This document shows positions 9,301 to 18,926 of a stretch of 64,000 nt of DNA, one piece after another. Source of the stretch: Klebsormidium nitens (taxonomy: Eukaryota > Streptophyta > Klebsormidiophyceae > Klebsormidiales > Klebsormidiaceae). The DNA is taken from positions 7,884 through 71,883 of the forward strand of contig DF237153.1 of the NCBI GenBank assembly GCA_000708835.1, written 5' to 3'. The notes beneath the pieces are model-generated. The model saw only the letters and a list, made by a program, of their open reading frames with translations. It was not told the DNA's origin and did not search any database. Each line of letters opens with the position of its first letter. The stretch's first letter is position 1. The position numbers were made by a program, and so were the translations under genes.

Positions 9301-12136
9301 CCTCCCCAGACTGGCTGCGAATTTTGACGTGGTCATAATGGACGAGATGGACATGATCCTGTCCAACATGAACTCGGACGTCATGGCCCGGAAGAAGATG
9401 GTCTTCCTGGCGCTGGAAGGGGCGACGCGGCACGCCAAGGTCGTGCTCGGGATGGACGCGAACATCGGCAGCCCGCGGGTGATGCAGTGGCTGCACATGG
9501 TGCGGCCAGATGCTGCCTTGCACACAATCCGCAACCGTGGGGTGTACCCGGGAGCGCGGAAGGCCACGATCAAGTACATCCCTGCGACGGCGCGGTTCCA
9601 GAAGGACCCGTACGGCCCGGCGATTGCCGAGACGTTGGAGTCTCTCGCGAAAGGCGAGCACATCATAGTAAGTGTCTTCTCTCCTCCGACCCATCCTTGC
9701 GCAAGACCGAACGAGACATTCTGCCCCGCTCCTCGCTAAAAGAGCCTACGAAGAAGTGGACTCTGTGCTTCTAGATTGCGCTTGGTGAGCGCCTGCTCCA
9801 CGTCCCCCTTGTTTTTTCAGATTGACGAGCAAGCCTTCACGCTAGATCTGTTTCGTTTTTCGAAGTGACTTCGTGCAAGCCTTTGCCAAGAAAGACGTCA
9901 AGGCCGCCCTACCTTTATTGCCAGAATCAAAGTCAGCTGATATGGCGGAATCTGCCAAGTCTGATCTACGCTTTAGAGAAAGGAACATCAGGACAGTCCG
10001 CTCTTTCTGACCAAACTCATTGAAGGATTTCAGTCTGATGACGTGGCAGATTTCTTAAACGGAACCAATGGGCTGCTGCCACGTCAGCATAAGGAATTCT
10101 GATTGCTTCTGCACGAATCTGATCTTGCTGGGTGGGTTTAAAGACGTTAAGACTGCCCCTCGGAATCTGTCCTGGTGGGCTTAGATGAGCGCTTTTATCT
10201 AGTGACGTGGCAGCTTTTCGAAGTGAAGAGGCCGTCACGTCAGCAGAAATGAGTCTTCGTCAAAGTTAAATGCAAGTCTGAACACAGACGCTTTGTTTGG
10301 ACCAAGAATCGGGCCACCGATGCTAACGCCCGTGGGTGCCCCGTGGTTCCATTCCATTCCGTCCAATTCTGTTGGAACAGACATCTGAATTCGCCGTTTA
10401 TCTTTTTGCAGGCGCCTTCGTCCAGCAAGACGTACGTCCTGAAGCTCGAGGAAGCCTTCAAGCAGCGGTTCCCAAGCGACGGCCCGACTGCCAAGTCAGG
10501 GAAGTTCTTCTACTCCAAATCTACGACGAAAGCGGCGAAAGCCGCTCTCGAGCTGGCGGTCACCGACCCCGACACCCACATGACGGCAGACCTGTGCGCC
10601 TCCTCCCCCGTGATCGGCCCCGGCATCTCGCGAGAGCGGCCCCACTTCGACAGGCTCATCGCTTTCGCCTTGAACAGCTTCGAGCGGGGGCCGACCGTCG
10701 AGACCTTCCTCCAGCAGCTCTTCCGCGATCGTACGGTCACCGACTTTACAATCTACGTCAAGGAAGGCGCGGGCCCCCGGTCGCTTCCCTCGACCGTGGA
10801 GGACGTTTTCTGCGCGATCGAAGACAACGATCGCGAGCTCGCCAAGCTCTTGGGCAGCACCGACCATCTGGATTTCCTGCTGGCCCCCTCCGGAACGCGG
10901 CCAGTCTGCAACAGGAACTCCCCCGCCTGCGTCCTGTATGCGAACAACGTCCTCACGGTCGCCAACAGCTTCCGCAACTTCCCGGAGCTCCTGCGCGCAG
11001 ACCTGATCAAGCAGGGGTTCGTCGTCCACGAGGAGTACCTGGGCAACGAAGCCCCCTCTTTTCAGGTGCGCAGAGTGGGTCCCAAAGACGATGACCAGGA
11101 CCTCGCTGACGATATTTGGCGCGCCAGGTATGTGGTCGATGACAAGGCGTATTGCAACCTCCTCGAGAAGGATGAGATCGAGACCCTGGACGAAGTGGAG
11201 GTGCGGCAGAGACACATCTACGAGTGCATCCGCAACGTGCACAAGGTGGATCCTCGTTGCGTTAACCACAACTACGAGGCGGTGCACTGCGGAAAGGAGC
11301 TCGTACCGTATCAGAATTACATCAGGTGAGCGAAGAACGATACAGTAATCCAAGCAAGCTGCGGTTAGGTCGATCTGAGATCGTGCTCAGCCCTGTTCTT
11401 TGGAGGCTTCCGAACCGCTTGCGTGATGAATCTCGCTTTGAAGAATCGACGCTGCTTTCGATTGCCTCTTGGATCAGCACGTCATTCTTGGATCAGCTTT
11501 GCCGTGCTTTCTCTCTGCTTTAGAAAGGGGTGTCTTGTTGCTGTCGGCTTTAGATGTACGGGTGCATCCAGATGACCCTGCAAAGCTCCCCTGTACAGGT
11601 TCCAAACGACTCCGTTCCCCGACCTCATTGACGACCTCGCGAGAGCCCTGAAAGAACGCGACATGGAAGGCGTGACAAAGGATTACGTTGCTGACATGGG
11701 CGACATGTCGCTTCGAGTGCCTCCTGCGGTGATCGTTCTGGCGGAATTGATGGGGTGCGGGCCGGAGGATGTGGAGAGGTGCAAAGAGGATGGGTTTCCG
11801 GTCGAGGAGGATGCATTTCAAACGGTCCACGACACGTTGCTCGCGCAAACGCCCAAAGTGCTCAGCTTTATGCACAATTTCTACGGGATTGATCAGACGG
11901 CCGAAACTCTAACGGCGACAATGAAGCGCAACGCCATCAAGAAGATTCTCCACATAGGCCTCGGGCTCAACCACATTCCCCCGAAGAAGTCGAACGGGAA
12001 GTTCGTAGCTGGCTGGCCCCACATCTTCAAGCCGCTGCTGTGGCAGGAGGTGCGAGAGAAGTACGGCCGACTGGTTGATTACCAGGCGACACAGACGGCG
12101 GAGGTTTGCAAGATAACGCCCACAGATGCTTTATAA
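6361..12136 (+). CDS. Primase (AEP) fused to UL9-like origin-binding helicase
   Basis: The modelled exons are 6361-6459, 6799-7967, 8950-9667, 10412-11325 and 11599-12136; all joins are GT-AG and phase-consistent, and the stop is at 12136. The first large exon is an archaeo-eukaryotic primase/PrimPol domain: catalytic DLD (7069-7077, YYDLDYY), SVH (7276-7284), the third acidic motif WDGTVYSKFQNWRML (about 7438), and a C-terminal zinc-type YKCHSATC. The next exons form an SF2 helicase like the herpesvirus origin-binding protein: Walker A NKGIGKS (about 9089-9109), Walker B IMDEMD (about 9338-9352), motif III/IV-like HIIxxAPSSSKT across the 9667/10412 junction, and a C-terminal helicase core with SSPVIGPGISRERPHFD (about 10600). 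The protein would prime and open DNA origins in the nucleus or a viral factory. AEP-UL9 fusions are known from giant viruses (recalled). The upstream exons at 226-1902 probably belong to it. The reading frame is intact. Confidence 0.82.
7968..8949. repeat. Intron with tandem array 2 (117-126-bp units, 6 copies)
   Basis: The landmark TTTTGACTCG or its close variant recurs at about 8271, 8391, 8517, 8635, 8752 and 8871. Each unit has GTCAAAA, a spacer containing TATAA and TTGCAG, TTTTGACTCGC, and then AAGCCCGGCCATACC. The reverse complement of this last block matches the ATGGTCGGGCTT...GGAGTCAAAAG block of array 1. Arrays 1 and 2 are therefore one repeat family in opposite orientations. The array fills the intron between the primase and helicase exons. 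Confidence 0.88.
9668..10411 (+). other. Intron between helicase halves, with repeated GACGTGGCAG/CTGCCACGTC motifs
   Basis: This is a canonical GT-AG intron (EHII|GTAAGT ... TTTTTGCAG|APSSS). It holds GACGTGGCAG near 10037 and 10203 and the reverse form CTGCCACGTC near 10076, giving an imperfect inverted repeat. There is no coding evidence. Confidence 0.5.
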
Positions 12137-12622
12137 GTGCTTCAGGAGGGGGCAGCATAAGTAGGTCTCTCGTGCAAAAGATATCAGTTATCTCTCTGTT
12201 CTGATTATTATGACAGAATAGACATTCTTGTCTGAGAGTTATCTGTTCTGTCGACCCTAGTCTTCTTTATTGCTCAGAATTGAAACCGTTTTGTACCATA
12301 ACAAGCCAGCCTAGTACCCTTGCAAGTACAATGAATATTATAAACGAGGTTCCCCGACATCAAGACCAGACTACGATTCGGCATCATAGAATCGCCATGC
12401 TTGCATGACGCGCCCATGGCCCGCAGTTTACAAAAGACTTTGGATGACATGGTATATGAAGCTGCCAATCTGCACGGGTTAGAAGGCTCTATTGTATGGC
12501 TTTCCGATGCGAATTGACGGGCCGATCCATACCGCACTGCACTCGATGCACCTTGACAATACGATCAATTGCGTCTTTGAGATCTCCCGCCTCTCTGCCG
12601 CTTCTCGGTCTCCAACCGGCCT
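12137..12622. other. Spacer with short inverted repeats; no supported gene
   Basis: GTTATCT...GTTCTG is repeated around 12187 and 12239, and AGACATTCTTGTCT (about 12221) is a small palindrome. These could form a terminator-like hairpin between the helicase gene and the next cluster. A minus-strand frame at 12274-12537 has no ATG at its start and no recognisable family. Confidence 0.4.
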
Positions 12623-12982
12623 TCAATCCTTAGCGTCACACGAAAGGTAGTTGTACTTGTCCAGGAGGTGATTGAGTGACTCGACATCATGGTGCGGCTT
12701 GTTGAAGAAGCGTTTGTGATATTGGTGAAGGATATTGACACGAGACCGCTCTTCGAAACCTCCATGAGCCAGGAATGCCAGAAGAGCACCCGGCCAATCT
12801 ATGTTGCCCACTTGTCGACAGCTCCCGAAAGCGCGAAGATGACGGATCACAAAGGCGATGAGATTGTAGAGCTCCAAAGCGGTCTCAATCGCCCATGAGT
12901 CATCAGTATTCATCTCGAAAAGATGCTTCACGATCTCTCCGTCGCTAATGAAGCTCCAGTCAAAGCTGAGGTCGGACGCCAT
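12623..12982 (-). CDS. GGFE-family small protein (119 aa, unknown)
   Basis: The ATG at 12982 was chosen because the ACTTAGGG-type motif lies 37 nt upstream and the upstream part of the frame is Cys-rich and not shared with paralogues. The core is NIDWPGALLAFLAHGGFEE followed by a His/Lys/Asn-rich tail. It aligns with the broken copy at 5621-5960 and more weakly with 24950-25417 (FWPHWQALHAEFQKSGGFED). The shared pattern is W-x3-L-x2-F-x3-GGFE[DE]. No signal peptide, membrane segment or known domain is visible. Three diverged members in one accessory region suggest an element-borne family, perhaps a small regulator or effector; that role is speculation. Confidence 0.65.
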   Translation of the reverse strand: MASDLSFDWSFISDGEIVKHLFEMNTDDSWAIETALELYNLIAFVIRHLRAFGSCRQVGNIDWPGALLAFLAHGGFEERSRVNILHQYHKRFFNKPHHDVESLNHLLDKYNYLSCDAKD

Positions 12983-13018
12983 GCTCAACAATTGGTTGGT
13001 TTTGGAGCAATTGCGTCT

Positions 13019-13032
13019 CCCTAAGTATGTCA
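13019..13032 (-). promoter_or_regulatory. ACTTAGGG-type upstream motif
   Basis: The minus strand reads ACTTAGGGAGACGC 37 nt upstream of the ATG at 12982. This is the best match to the consensus. Confidence 0.55.
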
Positions 13033-13172
13033 CTAATGGCCGGGCGTGACCACTTTTGCACGTTCTAGGTCGATTTTGCGTGTGGAAGTCACACTCGACA
13101 TTCGTTGAATAGCATGCACAGCGGAATCTAGCCACGGCCGTTACTTGCCGCTTGAGCGAGGGTTCCGTACGT

Positions 13173-13186
13173 ACTTAGGGAAAGAG
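13173..13186 (+). promoter_or_regulatory. ACTTAGGG-type upstream motif (plus strand)
   Basis: ACTTAGGGAAAGAG ends 9 nt before the ATG of the HIRAN gene at 13196 (16 nt from the end of ACTTAGGG). It is the only plus-strand copy upstream of a gene, and together with the copy at 13019 it makes the 12982/13196 spacer divergent. Confidence 0.5.
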
Positions 13187-13195
13187 ATTGGGCTG

Positions 13196-13618
13196 ATGAT
13201 AGTATCAGATTTTCGGGCCCGTGCAATGGAAGAGCTTGCAGATGGACGCATCCGATGCCGAGCAGTTGGGGTGACCTTCGAAGGTCGTCGGAACCGGATT
13301 CGCATGCTTCGACCTGGTCAGGAGCTCATACTACGCAAGCATTTGATGGATGGATATAACGCACATGGCATCGGCATCTTCGCTCCTACGGAAGACTCGC
13401 CTCTGGGCTTTGTTGGGAAAGAGTTCAAATACCATAATGTTTTTGGCCCAATTCGGAGAGGGTTAGAGATGCAAGCACGAGTGCACCGCGTTAATTGGGG
13501 CCGCTATGGACAGTGTGGGTTTGAGGTGGAGATTCTTAACGATTCAAGCTCGAGTACAAGCTACAACCCTGCTTTGGACGACACGCTCTGCGAGATCATT
13601 AGAAGAGAGCGATCATAG
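13196..13618 (+). CDS. HIRAN-domain protein (stand-alone, 140 aa)
   Basis: The ATG at 13196 is the first ATG after the upstream motif. The earlier part of the frame has no ATG and would overlap the motif. The protein has a HIRAN core: AVGVTFEGRRNRIRMLRPGQ, then ELILRKHLMDGYNAHGIGIF and PLGFVGKEF. This is the expected order of a first beta strand, an L-x-G-x-x-L turn, an N-x-x-D/A-I-x-V strand and a G-(Y/F) strand. HIRAN domains bind single-stranded 3' DNA ends, for example in HLTF, and stand-alone versions occur in phages and bacteria. It likely acts in recognition of replication or repair intermediates for the surrounding virus-like genes. Domain assignment is by pattern only. Confidence 0.7.
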   Translation: MIVSDFRARAMEELADGRIRCRAVGVTFEGRRNRIRMLRPGQELILRKHLMDGYNAHGIGIFAPTEDSPLGFVGKEFKYHNVFGPIRRGLEMQARVHRVNWGRYGQCGFEVEILNDSSSSTSYNPALDDTLCEIIRRERS

Positions 13619-13699
13619 TTTGAAGGACGATTTGTCATCACCGCGGTAGTGCAACGGTTGCCATCATTTTTCTCTATAGACGATAGTTGAACAGATTGT

Positions 13700-14254
13700 A
13701 TGGATGCGATCCTTGGTTTTCGTCCTCATGCACGCGTCGCAATTCTTGACATGGACAAACAGATCCTTGAAAGTGGTCGGTCGGCAATTGTGAGGGCATA
13801 TCAAGAATTTGGATCCCTTGAAACGACGTTGGATGCCATTGCGATGGGCGGCATCCGATGTTTAGCAGATCCGTTTAATTTGCCCCATATATGCAGAGCC
13901 CTCGTTCGCTCGTTGATTGCGGAGGGTTTCCAATCCTTTTGGGATAGAAGCAATGCAGATTGCCCATACATGGTGAAGGTTAGCTGGAGAGCTGCCCTGA
14001 GAAATGCAACTCAATCTCGGCGACGAGCCCGCAAGTTGCGAGTCGTAACATCCAAGGAGAATGTGCATGATGCTCGAGTGCTTTCTCCCCTCGACCACAT
14101 ACAAACAAGAGCAATATCCCCATCCTTCTCATCTCGTCCTCCGAGTGTCATCTGGACGGATGATAACGTGCCTGTGCTGGGCCTGGAGGAAATTGCAAAC
14201 GTGAAACCGCTTCGAGGTGCTCTCGACTCTCCCAAATCCGCCCGGTCTGGATAA
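13700..14254 (+). CDS. Unknown protein, 184 aa, basic C-terminal half
   Basis: The ATG at 13700 lies 81 nt after the HIRAN stop on the same strand. The N-terminal half looks globular (ARVAILDMDKQILESGRS, AIAMGGIRCLADPFNLPHIC). The middle is Arg-rich (SRRRARKLR) and the C terminus is Ser/Pro-rich and probably disordered. I recognise no family. Its position between HIRAN and recombinase genes suggests an element-specific DNA-binding or structural protein, which is an inference. The upstream ACTTAGGG motif is absent. Confidence 0.5.
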   Translation: MDAILGFRPHARVAILDMDKQILESGRSAIVRAYQEFGSLETTLDAIAMGGIRCLADPFNLPHICRALVRSLIAEGFQSFWDRSNADCPYMVKVSWRAALRNATQSRRRARKLRVVTSKENVHDARVLSPLDHIQTRAISPSFSSRPPSVIWTDDNVPVLGLEEIANVKPLRGALDSPKSARSG

Positions 14255-14441
14255 CGGAATATATAAAAAAGCCCACTTTCCTATTTCTGTACACCGCTAG
14301 TCACATTATCTGGAGCTAGTAGCTTTTCGGCCGAAAAGTTACGACCCGTCTGGCTACGAAGCCGGCTTATACAAGCTTTTGTAACCAGAAAATTGACAAA
14401 AGCGACTTGGCATGTTGAATTCGTTCGACGATTTTTGAGAC

Positions 14442-15578
14442 GTGAATAATCACATTATCTGGCGAGATGGGCGTTTGGCGTGTCAGAAATTTTATCTGCA
14501 TTATCTAGAAAACCTGAAGATGCAAGTGCCCAGCGGAAGCACGAAACGTGTAACCTCCGTAACCAACGGTGAACGGCTGCTGCGCCAGGTCTTTGATGAT
14601 GGCGATCGCAACCAAAACACGATTGCGCAATACGTGAAGCACGTGATGCGCTTGTTTGAGGGCTTGCACAAACAGAGCGACTTCGGCGATCTGGAATGGA
14701 TCAAGAGTTCCGACACAATCATCAAATATTTTCAAGAGACCTACCCGGTTAAGCTCAGTATGCAAAGCACTGGTATTAATCCGCTTTTAGTCGTGTGCAG
14801 GAAAGCATTCCCAAATGATAAACGACTCTATGATGCGTACTACGAACGATTCACAGAGGTGCGTAGACTTATGGAAGAAGCACGGCCTCCGCCTCAGCAA
14901 CTCACCGAGCGTGAAGCGGCCAATTGGAAGAATCTAGATCAGACTACTGAGCGCCGAGTAGAGCTCCAGCAATACGTGAACCGCAAGATTCTGCACAAAC
15001 GACCAGAGGAGTTGACCATCGAGGACAGGATCATTCTGATCCGCCACCTCATCTTATGCCTCTTCACGTACCAACCAGCACCACTTCGAAATGACTACTC
15101 AGAGTGCCCGATCGTCCGTAATAAGGACATCGGGACCGCTGAGGCGCGCGAGCTCATGTCATCCTCTCGGAATTACGTGGTCGAATTCGAGAAGGGCCAA
15201 TTTCGTCTCGTTTTAAAAGACTTTAAAACAGTCAAACACCATGGCGTGACAAGCATCGATATGTCCACGCGGTCCAACAGTGTGATTGCTGAAAGCCTGC
15301 AGGTATTTCCACGCAAGTACCTGTTATCAAGGATGAGATCTCCCGATCAGCCAATGACAAGAAATTATATGACAAAGTTCTGCTCGACCGGTCTCTTCAA
15401 GGACGCAGCCGTCGGAAGTTGCCTTTTGCGGAAAATTTGCGTGTCGAACGCGATGAAAGATGCGCCAAGCTTGCGAGAGAGGGAGGAATTGGCACAGCAG
15501 ATGCTCCACATGGCGTCTATTGCTCAAAGAGTCTACGAAAAAAAGTACAACCCGGACGGTTCAAAGATTCAATTTTGA
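14442..15578 (+). CDS. Tyrosine recombinase/integrase, PLV/virophage type
   Basis: The open frame starts at 14442 (GTG); the first ATG is at 14520, so the protein is 352-378 residues. An N-terminal SAM-like core-binding region (NTIAQYVKHVMRLFEGLHK) is followed by the catalytic half. There is box-I Arg in PAPLRNDYSE, a beta-hairpin Lys in KDFKTVKHHGV, box-II Arg in SCLLRKICVSNA, His in MLHMASIAQ and the Tyr nucleophile in RVYEKK. The L-x(2-4)-PPLRNDY-type box I is what I recall from integrases of polinton-like viruses, virophages and related NCLDV elements. It would integrate or excise the element by strand exchange. All key residues are present and the frame is intact. TCACATTATCTGG occurs at 14301 and again at 14450, just before the frame. 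Confidence 0.72.
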   Translation: MNNHIIWRDGRLACQKFYLHYLENLKMQVPSGSTKRVTSVTNGERLLRQVFDDGDRNQNTIAQYVKHVMRLFEGLHKQSDFGDLEWIKSSDTIIKYFQETYPVKLSMQSTGINPLLVVCRKAFPNDKRLYDAYYERFTEVRRLMEEARPPPQQLTEREAANWKNLDQTTERRVELQQYVNRKILHKRPEELTIEDRIILIRHLILCLFTYQPAPLRNDYSECPIVRNKDIGTAEARELMSSSRNYVVEFEKGQFRLVLKDFKTVKHHGVTSIDMSTRSNSVIAESLQVFPRKYLLSRMRSPDQPMTRNYMTKFCSTGLFKDAAVGSCLLRKICVSNAMKDAPSLREREELAQQMLHMASIAQRVYEKKYNPDGSKIQF

Positions 15579-15625
15579 CGGATATGCACATTTCTCAACT
15601 CGCTCAACGCCTCTGCGGGATTCTT

Positions 15626-15979
15626 TCATGATACTTCGATGCTCGTGAATGCACCCAGAGGAAGAGTGGATGCTTTGATTCCACTCTCCATGTCCAAAGA
15701 GCTAGTTATCTGAGGCACCTCAAATCCAGCATCGATCAAACGTCGCGCTGTGGATTTATGGAGCTTTTTCGTTCGGCCATTTATGAATCTGTAATAAGCC
15801 TTCCGTAACAAAATTTCGTCATGATGTCTGTAATAATATGCCCTCATATTTGCGTTGTGCTTTTCTGGGTGAATCTTGGCATATTCTCTGTGTTTTTGAC
15901 ACGCTCGACACGGACATGGTACATGCGCTCGAGTCTCCTCAGAGGCATTCAAGTTGCCTGCATCCATTTGTTGGACCAT
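15626..15979 (-). CDS. Small Cys-motif protein, 117 aa, convergent with recombinase
   Basis: The frame is open to 16060, but the first ATG is at 15979. It contains VPCPCRACQKH (C-x-C-x2-C), then REYAKIHPEKHNANMRAYYYRHHDEILLRKAYYRF, a repeated helix-like Y/H/R-rich segment, and a hydrophobic C terminus. The pattern resembles small zinc-binding proteins with 'KNREYYKAHPEKVRAR'-type repeats seen in viral and mobile-element proteins, so DNA binding is plausible. That is inferred, as no named family was recognised. It lies between the recombinase and the D5 gene, and its 5' side is shared with the D5 gene start. Confidence 0.5.
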   Translation of the reverse strand: MVQQMDAGNLNASEETRAHVPCPCRACQKHREYAKIHPEKHNANMRAYYYRHHDEILLRKAYYRFINGRTKKLHKSTARRLIDAGFEVPQITSSLDMESGIKASTLPLGAFTSIEVS

Positions 15980-16084
15980 TTTCGAGTCCTGTTGATTGAT
16001 GAGATTATTGTTTTGTTCTCCAACCGCACCAAAAATGGAGGTGCGTTTGTTTGACGTCAATTTTACCTTGCGCTACACAAGGAC

Positions 16085-18926
16085 ATGATGTCTGCAACAG
16101 GCCCAGAGCACGCTAGCACCCCAGGACCTCAGACGCTCAAGCTCTTCAAGTGCTCTGGGCTCCAGGGCATCCGAGACGAGATTGAGAAACTAGCCGCTGC
16201 TGGCCTTTATGCAATCCCGATCCGACTCTATTGGAAAGATGGCAAAAAGCAAGCCGATTACCCGCGTCGATGGGCGCATATCAAGGATCCTGACTCATGG
16301 CGCCAATCTTCTGAGAGCCCATTGCAGCAAGTGCAGCCTGGTGCTAACGGAGTCGCAATTCTCACCGAGGTCTCCAATCTAATGGTAATTGATATTGATG
16401 TTGCGGGCGATGTCATTCTCTCTCGGGTATGGAGCTTTGGAACGAGTTAGTTGCCAAACACGGCCAACCAAATACCTTGACAGCAAGGTCCGGAAGGAAT
16501 GGGCTCCACCTCTACTACCGAGCAAATTCACCGGGATTGGTGCAAAAGAAGAACTTTGAGACCATCAAGGTTGATGGCAAGGTCTATGTTGTTGATGGAC
16601 GTAGTATTGGTGGCCTGGTGTACGCCCAACCCGCAAGCTACATCAATGGCGAGGGCAAACTCGCAATGTATCAATGGCTGAACGGGCCTCCGAGCTTTGA
16701 TGCGTGCAAGGAGATGGATCCTTGGCTCGTCGAGATCATAAATAATCGCAACGGTCAGCGCACAACGACAAGCGAAGACAAAGACGGGCCACGGAACGAA
16801 CCATTGGCAGCGTCCATCGAAGCATCAGAATCGGAGAGTATCGAAGTCGAGCCCAATCGGCGGCCGGCCACAAGCTCTGAGTCTCCACACGGCAAAGAGC
16901 TCTTGCTGGCGGGACTTGCGGAGATGCTGAGGGAGGCAGGCGATTCGACGAGCACGTACGCGGGTACTTTGCCGCATGGTTTGTACGGAACGTACTACTG
17001 CTATCGCACGCACGGGCCTCGAAGGTGCCTCTTTGGCCACATGCACTCGGGAAGCAACAACTTTAATCTGCTCAAGAGGGGCCGGATCATCTACTATCGC
17101 TGTCATGGTGCCGAATGCAGCCACAAGCCGGCCTAAAAGCTTGGGGTCTTGGACGATCTCAAGGCCGCCTTGCAGGACGCAACGACCGAGCCTCCCGTGG
17201 ATCCCCACGACGACATGCAAGTGATTACTCAGTACACGAGAGGGACTCGAGAGGTCCAGGATTTGCTTCTCAAGATCGTTGTTGAGCATGCGGCTCCAAA
17301 GGCGTACGCCAACCTAGGACGCCTCTTTGCGTACATGTACATGATCGAGGGCCGCATTCTGGCGACCACCAACGATGCAGAAAAGAGCCGCGAGTCGCAC
17401 TTTTTTTTCTGGAATGGTTCTTCGTGGATCCAAGATACCTGCAATATGGTTACGAGCGTCTTCACAAGTCAGATGGGCTGTTTGCTGGCATGGTACGAGC
17501 GACAGCAGGAGAGATATTTGGGCACTCTGTACTCGAAGCACCGAGACTTGCAGGGCTACGTGGTGGATGGCAATCTCAAGCATCTCGACATCGAAGAGGT
17601 CAACTCCACGGTGCTGAAGAGAATCAGGATGGCCACGGAAGCGTGCATAAAGGAACGAGACGAGAGCATGCCCAGCTTTGGCAAGATCAACGTGCAGGAT
17701 ATTGTTGACGTCCGAAAGTGTATGCACTCTGTGGTCAACAAGCTGCACGTCCCCGGATTGCTTGACATGTTCGATCAAGACCGTATGGTGGTGAATGCGC
17801 CAAACGGGTTGATCGATCTTCAAACAGGGGCGCTTCTACCCCATCATCCTCAAGACCTCTGCAATAACATGACGTGTGGGTATATCCAAGGAGCTTCAAC
17901 GCGGTCCACTGCGAGATTCCGGAAGTTTCTCATGGCCCATGTTCTTCCACCAAATGCAATTGCGTGGTTGCAACTGTTGCTGGGGTACTGTCTCACAGGA
18001 GAGATTTCCGAGGAGCTCTTCATCATCGCAGTCGGTCTGGCGGGGGCCAATGGAAAGGGGGTGCTACAGAGAGCGCTTCGTAGAGCAATGGGGACGTACA
18101 ATTGCGCTGGAAATAAGGCCATCTTCATCAAGCCAACGTTCAAAGCCAACGCATCAGCAGCTTCAACCCACCTTATGCAGATTCGGACAAAGCGTTTCGT
18201 TACCAACTGTGAAGCTGACGGAAGCGAGGAGCTCCATGCGACATTTGTGAAGGAGGCGAGCGGTGGAGACGAGCTCGACGCACGCGAGCTCTTTTGTAAA
18301 CCGCAGAGCTATGTGCCTCAATACAAGCTTTGTTTGTTCACAAACTACATGCCCCATTTTCCTGGCGACGATACCGCCCTCCTTCGCGGATTGTGCTCCT
18401 GAGCTTCGACTATGTTTTCAAGAGTCCGGACGAGCTCGACGAGAACAATAAATCGCACAAGCCAATTGATTTGAGCATCAAGCCCTACTTCGAGTCCGAC
18501 GAAGGCGCGGCAGACCTACTTGATTTTCTCGTTCAGGGCGCAGCAATGTATTATGCGAAGAAGAGGCTTGCACCCACCCAGAAAGTACTCTCGCCCGTCC
18601 CAGAGGCATTCAAAACAGCGGCAAAGGAGTTTGCAGATGAGAACGACAAACTCCAGGCGTTTATAGATGATTGTTGCATTACAGAGGGTCCTGATTTGAA
18701 AGTCGCCAAGGCTGATTTCGTCGAGGCCTTCAAAAACTTCCTATATGCAGGTGGGCACGACACAGGCTTGGCTAGAGATGGGCTGACACGAGCAATGCGC
18801 GTGAAAGGCTTCTTGCAAACGCCGCCGGACGGCAATAAGGGGATTATGATCCCGATGCGTGGCAATAGTAAAGTTCGGGGAAGAGGATACTTTGGAATCC
18901 GTTTGAAAACCGATGATGACATTTAA
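16085..18926 (+). pseudogene. D5-type primase-helicase (PrimPol + SF3 helicase), broken
   Basis: Four open pieces read as one gene. 16085-16450 holds a PrimPol-type N terminus (SNLMVIDIDV). 16429-17136 continues it (ARSGRNGLHLYYRA) and ends with a zinc-like YYRCHGAECSHK. 17149-18402 holds the D5_N/SF3 helicase (NGLIDLQTG; Walker A GLAGANGKGV; FVTNCEADG; LFTNYMPHFPGDD). 18330-18926 holds the C-terminal helical region. The frame changes near 16405-16430 (after a CTCTCTC run), is interrupted by an in-frame TAA at 17134-17136, and changes again near 18380-18390. The gene would drive viral genome replication in NCLDV, virophage or PLV relatives. Three lesions in one gene argue for decay; sequencing error is the alternative. 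It follows the recombinase and small Cys gene. Confidence 0.8.

Noticed and set aside
12274-12537. 87-codon minus-strand frame downstream of the GGFE gene
   Set aside because: It starts with GTG, has no upstream motif and no similarity to the other small genes.
17134-17136. In-frame TAA in the D5 gene as a recoded sense codon
   Set aside because: Host genes in the window use TAA, TAG and TGA as ordinary stops, and the same gene has two frameshifts, so decay or error is simpler.
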